Assembly (NCBI GenBank): GCA_001579985.1
Contig: LRSR01008133.1
Coordinates: 1-32,795 of the forward strand
From: Hypsibius dujardini
Taxonomy: Eukaryota > Tardigrada > Eutardigrada > Parachela > Hypsibiidae
Length of the DNA: 32,795 bases
Direction of reading: 5' to 3'
In this document: positions 10,371 to 20,223 of the stretch, piece after piece
Layout: each line of letters starts with the position of its first letter
Position numbering within the stretch: the stretch's first letter is position 1
The notes under the pieces: generated by a model
The model's database searches: none
What the model was told of the DNA's origin: nothing
Seen by the model: only the letters and a program-made list of their open reading frames with translations
Made by a program: the position numbers and the translations under genes

Positions 10371-11201
10371 ATGCAGGTGTTCGTCATGGTCTTGTCCGCC
10401 GTATTAGGCGTGGCGTGTGCCGGCAATGGTGATCAGGTTCCGAAGGTCTGGGACGCCCTCGCGAAACTCCGTGGAAAGGGTGCGCTGACCGCTGAACAGA
10501 TTCAGAATTTGTACCCAAACGCGGTTGCAGGGCAGGATTTTCCGAATATTCTCGTTATTCCTGATCGTGGCATTGACTGCGGAGCGTTCAAGCAACCGGG
10601 ATTTTATGCTGACTCGTCGGATGTGGGAAAGTGTCAGATCTTTGACCGATGTGATGTCAATGGAAATTTGACTAGCTACATATGTCCAGCAATGACTGTA
10701 AGTTAACTGGGTACAACATTCTATATATCTTTGTGCTTCTGTTCCTGTGCTGTCTGTGTCTGTGTCTGTGTCTGTGTCTGTGTCTGTGTCTGTGTCTGTG
10801 TCTGTGTCTGTGTCTGTGTCTGTGTCTGTGTCTGCGTCTGTGTCCATAACTGTGTTTGTGCCGACAATCGTGTTTAGGTTTGCACGTCCTAACTAGTCCC
10901 TTGTTTTTCAGCTCTTTAATCAGATTACTTTGGTATGTGACTGGTGGTTCAACGTCGACTGCAGCCAGTCTAAACAATTCACAGAGTACTCTAACAGCCG
11001 TCTGTACCAGGGCCAGGAAGTTCACCTTTTGGTAAGGCCTTTGGTGATTGTGATTATGGTGCCGTTTCTTTCAAAATTATAATATCCCTTTTTTTAAATA
11101 AACAGGATGACCAGTTGGAGATTGCTGAAGTTGCCGGTGGAGCTGCTTCTGCTGCTGCACCCTCTCTCTCGTCAAAGAAAAAGAAGAATTCAGCAGGATA
11201 A
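10371..11201 (+). CDS. Secreted CBM14 (peritrophin-type) protein, 3 exons
   Basis: Exons are 10371-10697, 10912-11031 and 11106-11201 (109+40+31 codons plus stop), 180 residues, all junctions phase 0 (donors GTAAGT and GTAAGG; acceptors TTTCAG and AACAG). ATG 10371 is preferred to an ATG 87 bases upstream because it directly starts a signal peptide (MQVFVMVLSA) at the position used by the paralogs. The linker KVWDALAKLRGKGALTAEQ is conserved. The six domain cysteines are C70, C88, C94, C105, C118 and C126, with PGFYAD, FDRC, YICP and VCDWWFNVDC. The third exon encodes a Glu/Ala/Ser tail ending in KKKKNSAG, comparable in character to the basic tail of the minus-strand paralog. Likely extracellular chitin binding; no catalytic motif. 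Confidence 0.92.
10748..10835. repeat. (TGTCTG)n hexamer microsatellite in CBM14 intron 1
   Basis: About 14 tandem TGTCTG units starting about 50 bases after the donor at 10698. On the other strand it reads as an artificial His-Arg or Asp-Thr repeat protein. Confidence 0.93.
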
Positions 11202-12050
11202 TTGGTTAACTGAATTATATCCAGGTTTTCTCTTGTATATAACGTTAAGTATTATTTATTATGAATAATACCAACAAAAATATGTCTACCCAGAGGTGCG
11301 TATATGTCTAGTTTTGCATTGTGAGCGGTAGCACAACGGTCGGTCATTGTATATTCTTTGTACATGGAGCATCAATCGGTATTTATCGTAAAGATTGGTT
11401 GTAATATTATTCCACTGGGCTGTTCAAAGTGGTAGCGTTAATTACACCGTACCGTGAGGGCAATTTGAGCGGTAAACTGTTGCAGTCTGAGTCAGAAGTC
11501 TTTCCCTGTTACGGTATACGGACCAGTCATGAACCTTCCCGGAGGCGTTGTTTTTAATTCACAATCATGTCCGACATTTTACCACTTTAAAAAGCCTACC
11601 TTAAATGAACTTGATTTGGCGGAGCAACAGACAAAATGTTAGTATAAAATTCTTAGCATGCGGGGTTACTGTGCTGACACAAAGTGACCATTGCTCACGG
11701 CCATTTGACTTAAGAGAAAGTTCACGGCCTCGAGAAAGTAATCTTACGCACTATGAACAGGGTCGTGAGATTGCGCGTGAAATCTCAAATGCGATTTCAT
11801 GTGGGAACATTTTCAAATCGCTTAGCGAGCGATTTTTCTTGCTTCTCACGTAGGATTTTGGGGGCATAAGTCTCATTTCTATTCAAGGCTTGCCTGAAAA
11901 ATTCTCGGTTTATACTAAATACACCAAGCAATGCTGGAAATTTGCACGTGCAAGCTTTGCAGCCTGAACGAGATCGCGCGTTGTAAAACAAGCTTGTTTC
12001 CCAACATCTCACGTCTCATCCAATCAGCCTTACAAACTATAACAGCGCTT
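11202..12050. other. Intergenic downstream of CBM14 gene
   Basis: No gene recognised. Contains a short perfect palindrome, AAATCGCT/AGCGATTT, near 11816-11836. Confidence 0.35.
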
Positions 12051-12361
12051 TAAGGGTATTTAAAGTTCACTTATTTGTTGCGTTTATTTGCTATTTCAAA
12101 CTCGCTAATCTCCCTCGTTTTGTACGCCCTTCCAACGGTGATACGAGGACACGCCCCCTGGCTTAACTGAGGCTGTATCTCCTTCGCTAATCTCAACTGA
12201 CATAAACCACTCACAAGACAGATGCACACAATTAGCAAGCAGATAACCGAGAAAAGGATCTCCTTTGGCTGCTTTTCTCACTTATCTTTAAAACCAGGGA
12301 AATTAGCGAGTTTGAAATAGCGAAATAAATACTGCAAATAAGCAAACTTTGAATACCCTTA
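12051..12361 (-). mobile_element. 311-bp palindromic MITE, TA target (copy 1)
   Basis: Bounded by TA and the inverted repeat AGGGTATTCAAAGTT (one mismatch on the left). The inverted arms extend about 70 bp, through CAAACTCGCTAAT. The same element lies inverted at 19156-19466, with identical length. No coding capacity. The TA target and short length suggest a Tc1/mariner-type non-autonomous element. Confidence 0.8.
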
Positions 12362-12732
12362 CCAAAAGATTGACGAACAGTTCAGCTTTCCAAAAATTAA
12401 TCAGTAGCTGTTGTTGAACTATATTTTAATATTATTCTAGATAACCAAATACGGTTTATTGCTTTTAATAACAAATATTTTCATTTTATGGAAAGTCCAC
12501 AACCTTTGATGAGAGATTTTTCATTGTATTTCAAATCACCTCTACAGTGGTCATTATTTTATTTACTGGTACATCATAGTGACGCGAAATAGCGAAATAA
12601 AGTACACTGTATATTAAATATAGTTCCCTTTGCATGCTAAAACAGGTTGATTCTTTGATCTGCTGCAGATAAGACGCAGAGGAGGCCGTCCATTGATTGC
12701 TTGATTGCTTGAGAGTTTACCGTAACGGTTGA
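12362..12732. other. AT-rich spacer before BTB relic
   Basis: No gene or RNA recognised. Confidence 0.35.
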
Positions 12733-13668
12733 CTTCGAACAGAAAATGGCGGAATCCTCTTCTCATCCTTATCCCCGCCCACATCGAGCATCGCTCCCCA
12801 TGAAAGGCAACGTACATTGTCCTCCAATGCGGCCAGCATGGCGCATTTCTTCTGGCAGATTCACATCGCAGAAGGCGCCTTTTCCGACGTATTATTCGAG
12901 CTCATCAGCGAGGAAGAAGACTCAAAAATCGTCTGTGTTCATCGGTATATGCCGTGTTTTATCGCAATAACCTGGGGCTTTTTTACGATGCGGGTCGATT
13001 CCAATCCAAATATTTAAAAAACAATCATCGACAAAGAAAAGCAGCTAAAATCAAATATTAATATTTCGGCACAAAGTACATGCGTAGTATTTTATTACGT
13101 ATAGGAGACTTTTCAAATATTATTATTAATATTATTTGGATGGAACAAGTTCAAATGTGAAATGTGAATAATTATCCTGCACCACGTATATGTAAGGTAT
13201 TAATAAATAGCAATATAAGCCGGTTGGCAGTGGCGGATTGAGGTCTGTCAGAAGGTATGGAAAGCTTGCTGCAGGAGGGGGGACGTTAGACTACAAGTCT
13301 TCCCCCTTTCCTACTTTGTCCATTGTTGTTTTTATAGTGCTGACCAAGATCCCCTTAAGTCAAAATAACAAATTTGATCATTTCGGAAAGCACAATTGTT
13401 TGTCAACCTTTTAGTGTAAATAAATATAATTAGTAGTAAATATTTAGGGTTTCAAATTTTTTGTGATGAGGAACTGTTATATCCGATAAAGAGTCGGGAG
13501 CGCGTTAATCGCGGCTTGTTACGCCGTCATCGATGAGAATACCGTGAGGGCGTTCTCTTCCGTCGAATTGGCCAACCTGCCGCGTCATGTCATCGCAAAG
13601 GTTCTCAGTCGGTCCACTTTGGCAGCCGATCGAATGCCAGAATCTTGCATTCTGAAAGCTAATATAAG
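12733..13668 (+). pseudogene. BTB-BACK domain gene, probable relic
   Basis: Two separated pieces in family order. The first (ATG at 12838; open from 12733) encodes GAFSDVLFELISEEE followed by VHRYMPCF, which fits the start of a BTB/POZ domain (FSDVxF...H). The second, 13502-13668, encodes ACYAVIDENTVRAFSSVEL, NLPRHVIAKVLSRSTLAADR and CILKANIR, a good match to the BACK segment that follows BTB, and ends at a GTAAGA donor (13669). The middle of the BTB domain is missing; after MPCFIA the frame turns to non-BTB sequence, with a BTB-like continuation in another frame. A stop (13487-13489) precedes the BACK piece with no clear acceptor between, and no following exon was found. BTB-BACK proteins usually serve as substrate adaptors for cullin-3 ligases. 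A live gene with diverged exons is possible. Confidence 0.55.
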
Positions 13669-14720
13669 GTAAGAAACTAGGATTTTATTTTTTGCTGACA
13701 TTTTTACTTGTTTGAATTAATCTACATGTAAATGCTGCTAGATGTAAAATATGTTGTTAACTTATGTAATTCGTAAGAAACTTTATAAGGTGTATTTTAC
13801 ACATATTTTGTAAGACCAACGAAATTTTAAAAGACCATACGAATAAGCTCAGGTTTTACACATTTTTTAGAGCTGGATAGGCGGAAAAGTTCTAATCCCA
13901 CAAGATGCCAAAATCTTGGGCACCCTGCGCAGGCCCCCGTCATCAAAATTTTGGCTTGATAAGGGCTGGCAAATGATGAATTTATTGTTTATCAATCAAT
14001 AAAGAATAAAAAATATGGGTTTAGCTTTTACACACTCATAAATATTATGCCATGTTACGTATATTTATAACTATATTTGTAAATAATTATAACAAATTAT
14101 ATATTTATTATTTATATGTAAATTATGAATATTATGAATATATACATAAATCATGTATTTAAATAAATTATGTTATATATTATGATTTTAATATTATGAA
14201 AATAATAGTGTAATTGCAGTTACATAATATACAATAATAGTATCATAATTATTACATACTAACATCACATACAAAATGTAATTTAAAAATATATATAGTT
14301 GATAAAAAAAATACACCTGATCAAATTGTAAGACATGTTATTTATACTTCATAGATGTAATTTTAACATATTACATTATTATTATTTATTATTAATTATT
14401 ATTATGAATAAGAGTATTCTTATCAGTTTTTAAATTTTTGTAAGCCCATGTTAGTTTTCATACAAATTCTGTACGGATATTTATATTTCCTTCTTAAAAT
14501 ATACGGATCTACAAAATTTTATGACTTACAGCAGCCAGATGTCAGGGAAAACATAGGGTTTTATACTTTTAATTATATAAGAACTACAGGTTCACCAGGA
14601 TAGGCTACAAATCCGAGTAAACTTATTTAATTTAGCTCAACTCAACTAAATTTGTGTGAAAAATTGACCTTTCGTATGACCTGTCGTACTTAATTTTTTT
14701 ATGTATACCGTACCGTCGCG
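13669..14720. other. Very AT-rich stretch
   Basis: Almost entirely A/T between 14030 and 14420. Around 13880-13960 is a less AT-rich patch with no recognisable coding content. Confidence 0.4.
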
Positions 14721-14851
14721 ATCTCAAGGGACAGTAGAGTGCCCTAGAGCGTGCATTCCGCCCGCCTTGCACCGTATATTTAGACCGGTGTGTGCGTGTG
14801 CGTGTGTGTGTATATGCTGCACTGAGGCGGCGCTTAACTGTCCCTTGAGAT
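14721..14851. mobile_element. MITE-like element, TIR ATCTCAAGGGACA (copy B)
   Basis: A 131-bp element with the same perfect terminal repeat as 5682-5921 and the same GTGCCCTA six bases after the left repeat. The interior includes a GTGTGTGCG tract and is otherwise unlike copy A. Confidence 0.55.
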
Positions 14852-14943
14852 TCTGATTATTGTAATTAATTCTGTGATTCTGAATTTCTGCTTTGAAAAT
14901 CGTCCCTGTTAGTGTTAATACTCGCAGGCAAACATGAGAATTC

Positions 14944-15463
14944 CTCTTTGTGTGCTGCGTGGCAACGCACAAACACAGTAAGATATTTATCAGCAGGGTG
15001 CTACAGCTTATAAGATGACCAAACAATGTAACTGTTCGTATGCCTGCGAAATAAATTAACCGTTCGTATGTGTAAGGGGAAATAACTGAGACAATAGCAG
15101 CAACTGTAATCACTCGCTTAAAAGCTAGTTTTATTTGATATCGTTCGATGTATATTTCATAACTGATAATTTCACCTTAGGTCGGTCTAAGTTTTGACTG
15201 TATCGGCGACTGAGATAGACAATACATTTGGATGTCAATGATTACCACTGCACCGTACCTTTACACTGCTCTTCATGGTCGGCGAACACCGAACGTGTCA
15301 TGCTACATAATCCTCATTAGCTGACAAAGAAAAGGGTCGACAGTTTTGTGTGTGTCTACATGATGATCACGTCTGTCTTTTTTGCCTTTCAGATGCGCTT
15401 ATATGTAAATTATGCGTAACCATATGCTTCTTCGAGATATATAAATCACAGCTTTCTCCGACG
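14944..15463 (+). repeat. Duplicated upstream region (copy 1, with its gene)
   Basis: About 520 bp immediately upstream of the CBM14 gene at 15530 is repeated at 24847-25350 in the same orientation. Similarity is high throughout, including an identical 41-base run (15305-15345 against 25208-25248), and ends within 20 bases after the TATA box. This copy presumably holds the gene's proximal promoter. Confidence 0.88.
15438..15445 (+). promoter_or_regulatory. TATA box, CBM14 gene at 15530
   Basis: TATATAAA, 92 bases upstream of the ATG; transcription would start near 15468. Conserved in the duplicated copy at 25325-25332. Confidence 0.65.
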
Positions 15464-15529
15464 AAAAATGTGCCCATTCCTCAGCAGTTTTCCTTCAGAA
15501 TTTTTTTCTCAATCACACACCAGATCAAA

Positions 15530-15920
15530 ATGCAGGCCTCCCTCATCGTCCTTGCCGCCGTTTTTGGGGTGGCCCTCGGTGGCGCTGCCAACGGTGACCA
15601 GGTCCCCAAGGTGTGGGATGCCTTGAAGAAGCTCCGTGGAAAGGACGCCCTCACTGCTGAGCAGATTCAAGCACTCTACCCCAACGCAGTGTCAGGCAAG
15701 GATTACCCCGACATCACCGTCATCCCCAGCCCGCGCCCCATCACCTGCGACACCGCCAAGCCTGGGTTTTATGCTGATTCGTCCGATGCCGGAAAGTGCC
15801 AGGTCTATGATCGGTGCGATGTCAACGGACAACTGACCAGCTACATCTGCCCCAAGATGAGCGTAAGTATGCCCGTAGCATTAGTATTTCTGTCTGTCTG
15901 TGTCTCTGTCTGTCTGTGTC

Positions 15921-15959
<39 letters not shown>

Positions 15960-16018
15960 GCTTGTCTGTCTATCGGCTCATCTGTCTCTGTTTGTCTGTA
16001 TGCCTATCTACCTAACTT

Positions 16019-16049
<31 letters not shown>

Positions 16050-16427
16050 ATTCCTCTGTCTCTCTGTATCTGTCTGTCAACATGTCTGTCAAAGTGTCTG
16101 TCTGTTTGCCTGTTTTTCTGTCTGTCTGTACCTGAGATTGTCTGTTTAAATTTAGTTATACCCAGTGTTCATCTTAATGTTTGTCCTTTGTGTTGCAGCT
16201 CTTCAACCAGATCACTTTGGTCTGCGACTGGTGGTTCAACGTTGACTGCTCGCAATCCAAGTCCCTCGCTGATTACTCCAACGGTCGTCTGTACAAGGGC
16301 AAGGACGTCGTCCTTCTGGTACGTCGTTACTGTGGTTTATGATTCCTAAAATATGTATCTGTAAATGAACCGCATAAGAAAATTATTTCTCTTAACCATG
16401 CAGGACGACCAACAGGTGATTGCTTAA
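15530..16427 (+). CDS. Secreted CBM14 (peritrophin-type) protein, short tail
   Basis: Exons are 15530-15862, 16199-16318 and 16404-16427 (111+40+7 codons plus stop), 158 residues, phase 0 throughout (donors GTAAGT and GTACGT; acceptors TTGCAG and TGCAG). The open frame extends upstream of 15530, but this ATG starts the signal peptide MQASLIVLAAVFGVALGG and matches the paralogs. Linker KVWDALKKLRGKDALTAEQ; the domain spans C73-C128 with cysteines 73, 90, 96, 107, 120 and 128 and the motifs PGFYAD, YDRC, YICP and VCDWWFNVDC. The tail is only DDQQVIA, without the Lys-rich end of the 8-kb and 10-kb paralogs. Exon 2 differs from that of the 17.9-kb gene at about six of 120 positions, so the pair is recent or gene-converted. 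Likely an extracellular chitin-binding component of cuticle or gut lining. Confidence 0.93.
15889..16140. repeat. (TGTC)n microsatellite in CBM14 intron 1
   Basis: Long, slightly interrupted TCTG/TGTC tract on the sense strand, beginning about 27 bases after the donor and filling most of the 336-base intron. It produces artificial CLSV-rich open frames. Confidence 0.92.
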
Positions 16428-16462
16428 GCGTCACTTCAGGTCGGGCGTTGCCGATGTTTGGG

Positions 16463-16572
16463 GTACGTACGAGCTTAATTTTACTCTTGCCTCATGTCTC
16501 ACATTTTGCTCCAGCAATTATTATGACAAACTCGTAAATGTTCATAATTTCTGGGTTTCTCCTACTTAACAG
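16463..16572 (+). other. Possible 3' UTR intron
   Basis: Thirty-five bases after the stop there is a GTACGT donor context at 16463, and CTTAACAG ends at 16572 after a pyrimidine-rich stretch. If used, this is an intron in the 3' UTR. Confidence 0.35.
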
Positions 16573-17790
16573 GACATCCAAAGAACATCCTTGCTGAAAG
16601 GAGGAACCATTTTCCTTGTTTCCAACAAACCTCTCTTCCCTTGTCGTGTAAAAGTATCTATGAGTTTTTATGAATTCTATTTGCTTTAAAAGGTCGCTTT
16701 TTCATTTTTTTTCACGTCATTTTCTCGCATTACTGCAACGACTTCATCCTTCTGTCCATCGTTTTGTACTTGCATCCAAATTTTTTACGTTATAATAAAA
16801 TCGGAAAACGGAACCGCAGAATTATTCACTTTCGCGAAAAAAATGACGTTACAATTAAACAGTCATACTGAATCAAAAATTCGATATCTGGCATAGAATT
16901 TGCTTTACACGTTGTTGACTATCAATTCCTCTGCACGCCTTTCTGCACGTCTTCCTTCCCTGTTTCGTAATTCTGTTTCGTATTGACACGACGTTAGCTA
17001 ATATTACTTTTCATGGGGCCGTTTCCAGTGCACATTCTCTTATGCTTAAGTGTTATTACGCTCCGATTAGTGGCTCGTTGGTATCATTCTAGATGACCAC
17101 ACATCATGTGGTTAATTGTTGAACAGTACACACGAAGCCACTGGTCACATTATTAAGTCATCTGTCTTCAGTTTTTTTACTTCTACGAATTGAATCTTTC
17201 GTTTTATACTTTCACATTTCCAAAACATACATTTCACATTTCACATAAATTTATTTAATTATTTAATTATTTATTTATTTAATACATATTTCTCGTTATG
17301 TTAGCTTGCTCAAGTAAAATTTTGAACATTCAAAAACTCCGAGCTTTCGGCGCAAAAATACGGGCAAAACAAAAGTATAAAAGAAGCAGAGCTTCATTTG
17401 AAATACGCCTTAAATACAGCGCACCATCCAGACTAGGGAAAAAGTAGGGATCTCAAAAACACACATACAGACCGAATAAATATCTGAAAGTGAAAATGTC
17501 GATGGTGATTTCAGCGACCGGACGTGCAAAGCCAGTCCAACTGTCTTGACCTAAAAAAGAAAATATAAATCAATAATGTGACTTGAGCAGACAAAATGCG
17601 GACAGAAAGACAATCGTTACACTAAATGATCTCGCTCTCACTTTCTCTAAAAAATAATTCTACAAGCCCAGGTATTATTTCATAGTCTTTTACCCGCAGG
17701 CTCTAGTTCATGTCTCATTTTCGATTTTACGACCGTTGTATATGAATACATTGAAGTGATCGCCTTAGACTAATCAATGCATATATTCTT
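16573..17790. other. 3' UTR and spacer between two CBM14 genes
   Basis: The first part is probable 3' UTR ending near AATAAA at 16794-16799. The rest is AT-rich spacer with no gene recognised. Confidence 0.4.
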
Positions 17791-17792
17791 CG

Positions 17793-17799
17793 TATATAA
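17793..17799 (+). promoter_or_regulatory. TATA box, CBM14 gene at 17886
   Basis: TATATAA 93 bases before the ATG, almost the same spacing as in the 15.5-kb paralog, although the surrounding upstream sequence is not obviously related. Confidence 0.6.
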
Positions 17800-17885
17800 T
17801 TGGAGCATTCGTCGATGAAGAGTGCATTCATTTTTCAACAGTACCCTTTTCTCAACTCTTTCTTCTGATTCCACATCAGACAACA

Positions 17886-18308
17886 ATGCAGGCGTCACTT
17901 ATCATTCTCGCCGCCGTTTTCGGAGTGGCCCTCGGTGGCTCTGCCAACGGTGACCAGGTCCCTAAGGTGTGGGATGCCTTGAAGAAGCTCCGTGGAAAGG
18001 ACGCCCTCACTGCTGAGCAGATCCAGGCACTCTACCCCAACGCAGTGTCAGGCAAGGACTACCCTGACATCACCGTTATTCCCGATCCCCGTCCCATCAC
18101 CTGCGACTCAAGTAAGCCCGGATTCTACGCTGACGCGTCGGATGCTGGAAAATGCCAACTCTTTGACCGGTGTGACGTCAACGGAAAATTGACCAGCTAC
18201 ATCTGCCCCAAGATGAGCGTAAGTATACCTTTAATTTGTTCATCGCTTCCCTAAGCGCTTGCCTGCCTGCCTGCCTGCCTGTCGGTCTGTATGCCTGTGT
18301 GTGTGTTA

Positions 18309-18341
<33 letters not shown>

Positions 18342-18678
18342 CCTTGCTGCATGTTTGTATTTGTGTCTGTCCTGTATGTCTGTCGCTGTCTGATTTCCTA
18401 TCTGCCTCTGCCTGTGCATCGTTTTCGTTTTCTTGTAGCTCTTCAATCAGATCACTTTGGTCTGTGACTGGTGGTTCAACGTTGACTGCTCGCAATCCAA
18501 GTCCCTCGCTGATTACTCCAACGGTCGTCTGTACCAGGGCAAAGACGTCGTTCTTTTGGTACATCTTAAATACAATTATTTCGCTCTTTTATTACAGTTT
18601 GCTTCATTGATCACAAACTATTACAACCACTCTTAATTTGTTTTTGTTTTCTCCCAACAGGATAATCAAGATTCATAA
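17886..18678 (+). CDS. Secreted CBM14 (peritrophin-type) protein, shortest tail
   Basis: Exons are 17886-18218, 18439-18558 and 18661-18678 (111+40+5 codons plus stop), 156 residues, phase 0 junctions (donors GTAAGT and GTACAT; acceptors TTGTAG and CAACAG). Signal peptide MQASLIILAAVFGVALGG, then the linker KVWDALKKLRGKDALTAEQ and six domain cysteines at 73, 90, 96, 107, 120 and 128 with PGFYAD, FDRC, YICP and VCDWWFNVDC. The last exon adds only DNQDS, the shortest tail of the four genes. Nearest relative is the 15.5-kb gene, with very similar exons 1 and 2 but an unrelated third exon and a different intron repeat. Predicted secreted, chitin-binding, non-catalytic. Confidence 0.93.
18257..18400. 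repeat. TGCC/TCTG microsatellite in CBM14 intron 1
   Basis: TGCC units, then TCTG units and interrupted TGTCTG-like sequence, on the sense strand about 40 bases after the donor at 18219. Confidence 0.88.
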
Positions 18679-19155
18679 ATTTCGCAAAGCAACCACCCTG
18701 CCCGATGGGCGAACCCGCTGGTTCCCTCTGATTCAAAGTCTCACTTTGATCATTTTTTCTAAATGGCAGACTTTATTTCTCATGCTCCATTCTTTGGAAT
18801 TACAACACTTCTTCCTGCTCTTACTTTAGATTCTCAATGCTTTCTTGTTTACATATTGTAGCCCATTTTAATTAACTGTTCGCGGTGATAAAATCATACA
18901 TGACAACGTCCTCCACATTGTGTTAATACTAAGGCAATATTTCAAGTTGAAAATATTTTTGTCACTCATATTGGAATGTGGACTGTCAAGGGCAAGTCAT
19001 TTCACAGCTCTCCGGAAGGTTCGCTGCCCTCAATATTTTTCTGTTCACGTATGTAATGTATCGTTCGATTAGTGGGTCGTCGGTATCGTTTTCCATGACA
19101 AACCGGCCTCTGGCCACCGGTTCTTGTCATGAGTACTCGCACTTTCACTATATAG
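18679..19155. other. 3' flank of CBM14 gene
   Basis: Probable 3' UTR, then spacer. No further gene recognised. Confidence 0.4.
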
Positions 19156-19466
19156 TAAGGGTATTCAAATTTCGATTATTTGCAGCGATTATCTCGCTAA
19201 TTCAAACTCGCTAATCTCCCTAGTTTTGAAGATAAGCGAGAAAAGCAGCCAAGGAGCTGCTTTTCTCGGTTATCTGCTCGCTAATTGTGGGCATCTGTCT
19301 TGTGAGTGGTCCATGTCAGTTGAGATTAGCGAAGGGGACACAGCCTCAGGTAAGCCAGGGGGCGTGTCCTCGTATCACCGTTGCATTGGCGTGCAAAACC
19401 AGGGAGATTAGCGAGTTTGAATTAGCGAGATAATCGCTGCGAATAATCGAACTTTGAATACCCTTA
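19156..19466 (+). mobile_element. 311-bp palindromic MITE, TA target (copy 2)
   Basis: The same element as 12051-12361 in opposite orientation and exactly the same length, flanked by TA. Terminal AGGGTATTCAAA, subterminal CAAACTCGCTAAT. The interior contains a strong hairpin, AGAAAAGCAGC pairing with GCTGCTTTTCT (about 19229-19270). Confidence 0.82.
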
Positions 19467-20104
19467 GTATGACATATTGTCTGTGTGGTTTCACCTGTAT
19501 TTCTAGGATCAATAAACAGCTTCGTTGTGCTCGTAGATTCGGTTCATGCTTACACTGTTTTATTACATGCAGTAATCAGAAGAAGAAAGTAATCGTCGAA
19601 CGCTCAACCACCCTTGACGTCACGTAAGCTTCGAAAGTGACGTGACGACGGTCAACAACAACGATTATTCATCACAATTACTGTACACACAGTACCATAA
19701 TCTAATACAAATAATACAAATAATAAAAATAATAATAACAATAATAATAACTATAATAGTAATAATAATAGTAATAATAATAATAATAACAATAATAATA
19801 ACCATAATAGTAATAATAATAATAATAACAATAATAACCATCATCATCGTAATCTAATAATTATAATCTCATAATCATGATCTTATCACTGATAAAATAA
19901 ATAATTGCCCCCTTGGTCAATTACAGGCAATTGACCAAAACAGCGAGACCTCTAAAAGCACGCTCTCGGCAATTTTATATGCCGATATTGTGGGAATATA
20001 GTTTTTATTTAAAAACCTTAATTGTGGAAAATTAATATTCCGAATAAGCAAGAAATTCAGCCTTCATTTACAGTCAAATTCATGTGAGTCGCATGAAATC
20101 TGAT
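19467..20104. other. Spacer with AAT repeat
   Basis: No gene recognised; holds the AAT/ATA microsatellite and the 3' flank of the minus-strand UGT gene. Confidence 0.4.
19702..19856. repeat. (AAT)n microsatellite
   Basis: Interrupted AAT/AAC trinucleotide tract of about 150 bases. Ile-rich open frames on both strands come from it. Confidence 0.9.
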
Positions 20105-20110
20105 TTTATT
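20105..20110 (-). terminator. Polyadenylation signal, UGT gene
   Basis: AATAAA on the minus strand, 114 bases after the UGT stop at 20224. Confidence 0.6.
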
Positions 20111-20223
20111 GGCATGGATACACCAATTGTATAACAGCTTTTCAATCCTTTCAAGCTCATGTATACTGTTAGTATTAAAAATAACTGAAAATTCCCACAA
20201 TTGTTCAGACCTCAGAAAAATTT

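Noticed and set aside
15862-16349. Cys/Leu/Ser/Val-rich open frames (CLSVCLSV repeats) here and at 18236, 23447 and 26643
   Set aside because: They are translations of TGTC microsatellites; the real exon stops at the GTAAGT donor.
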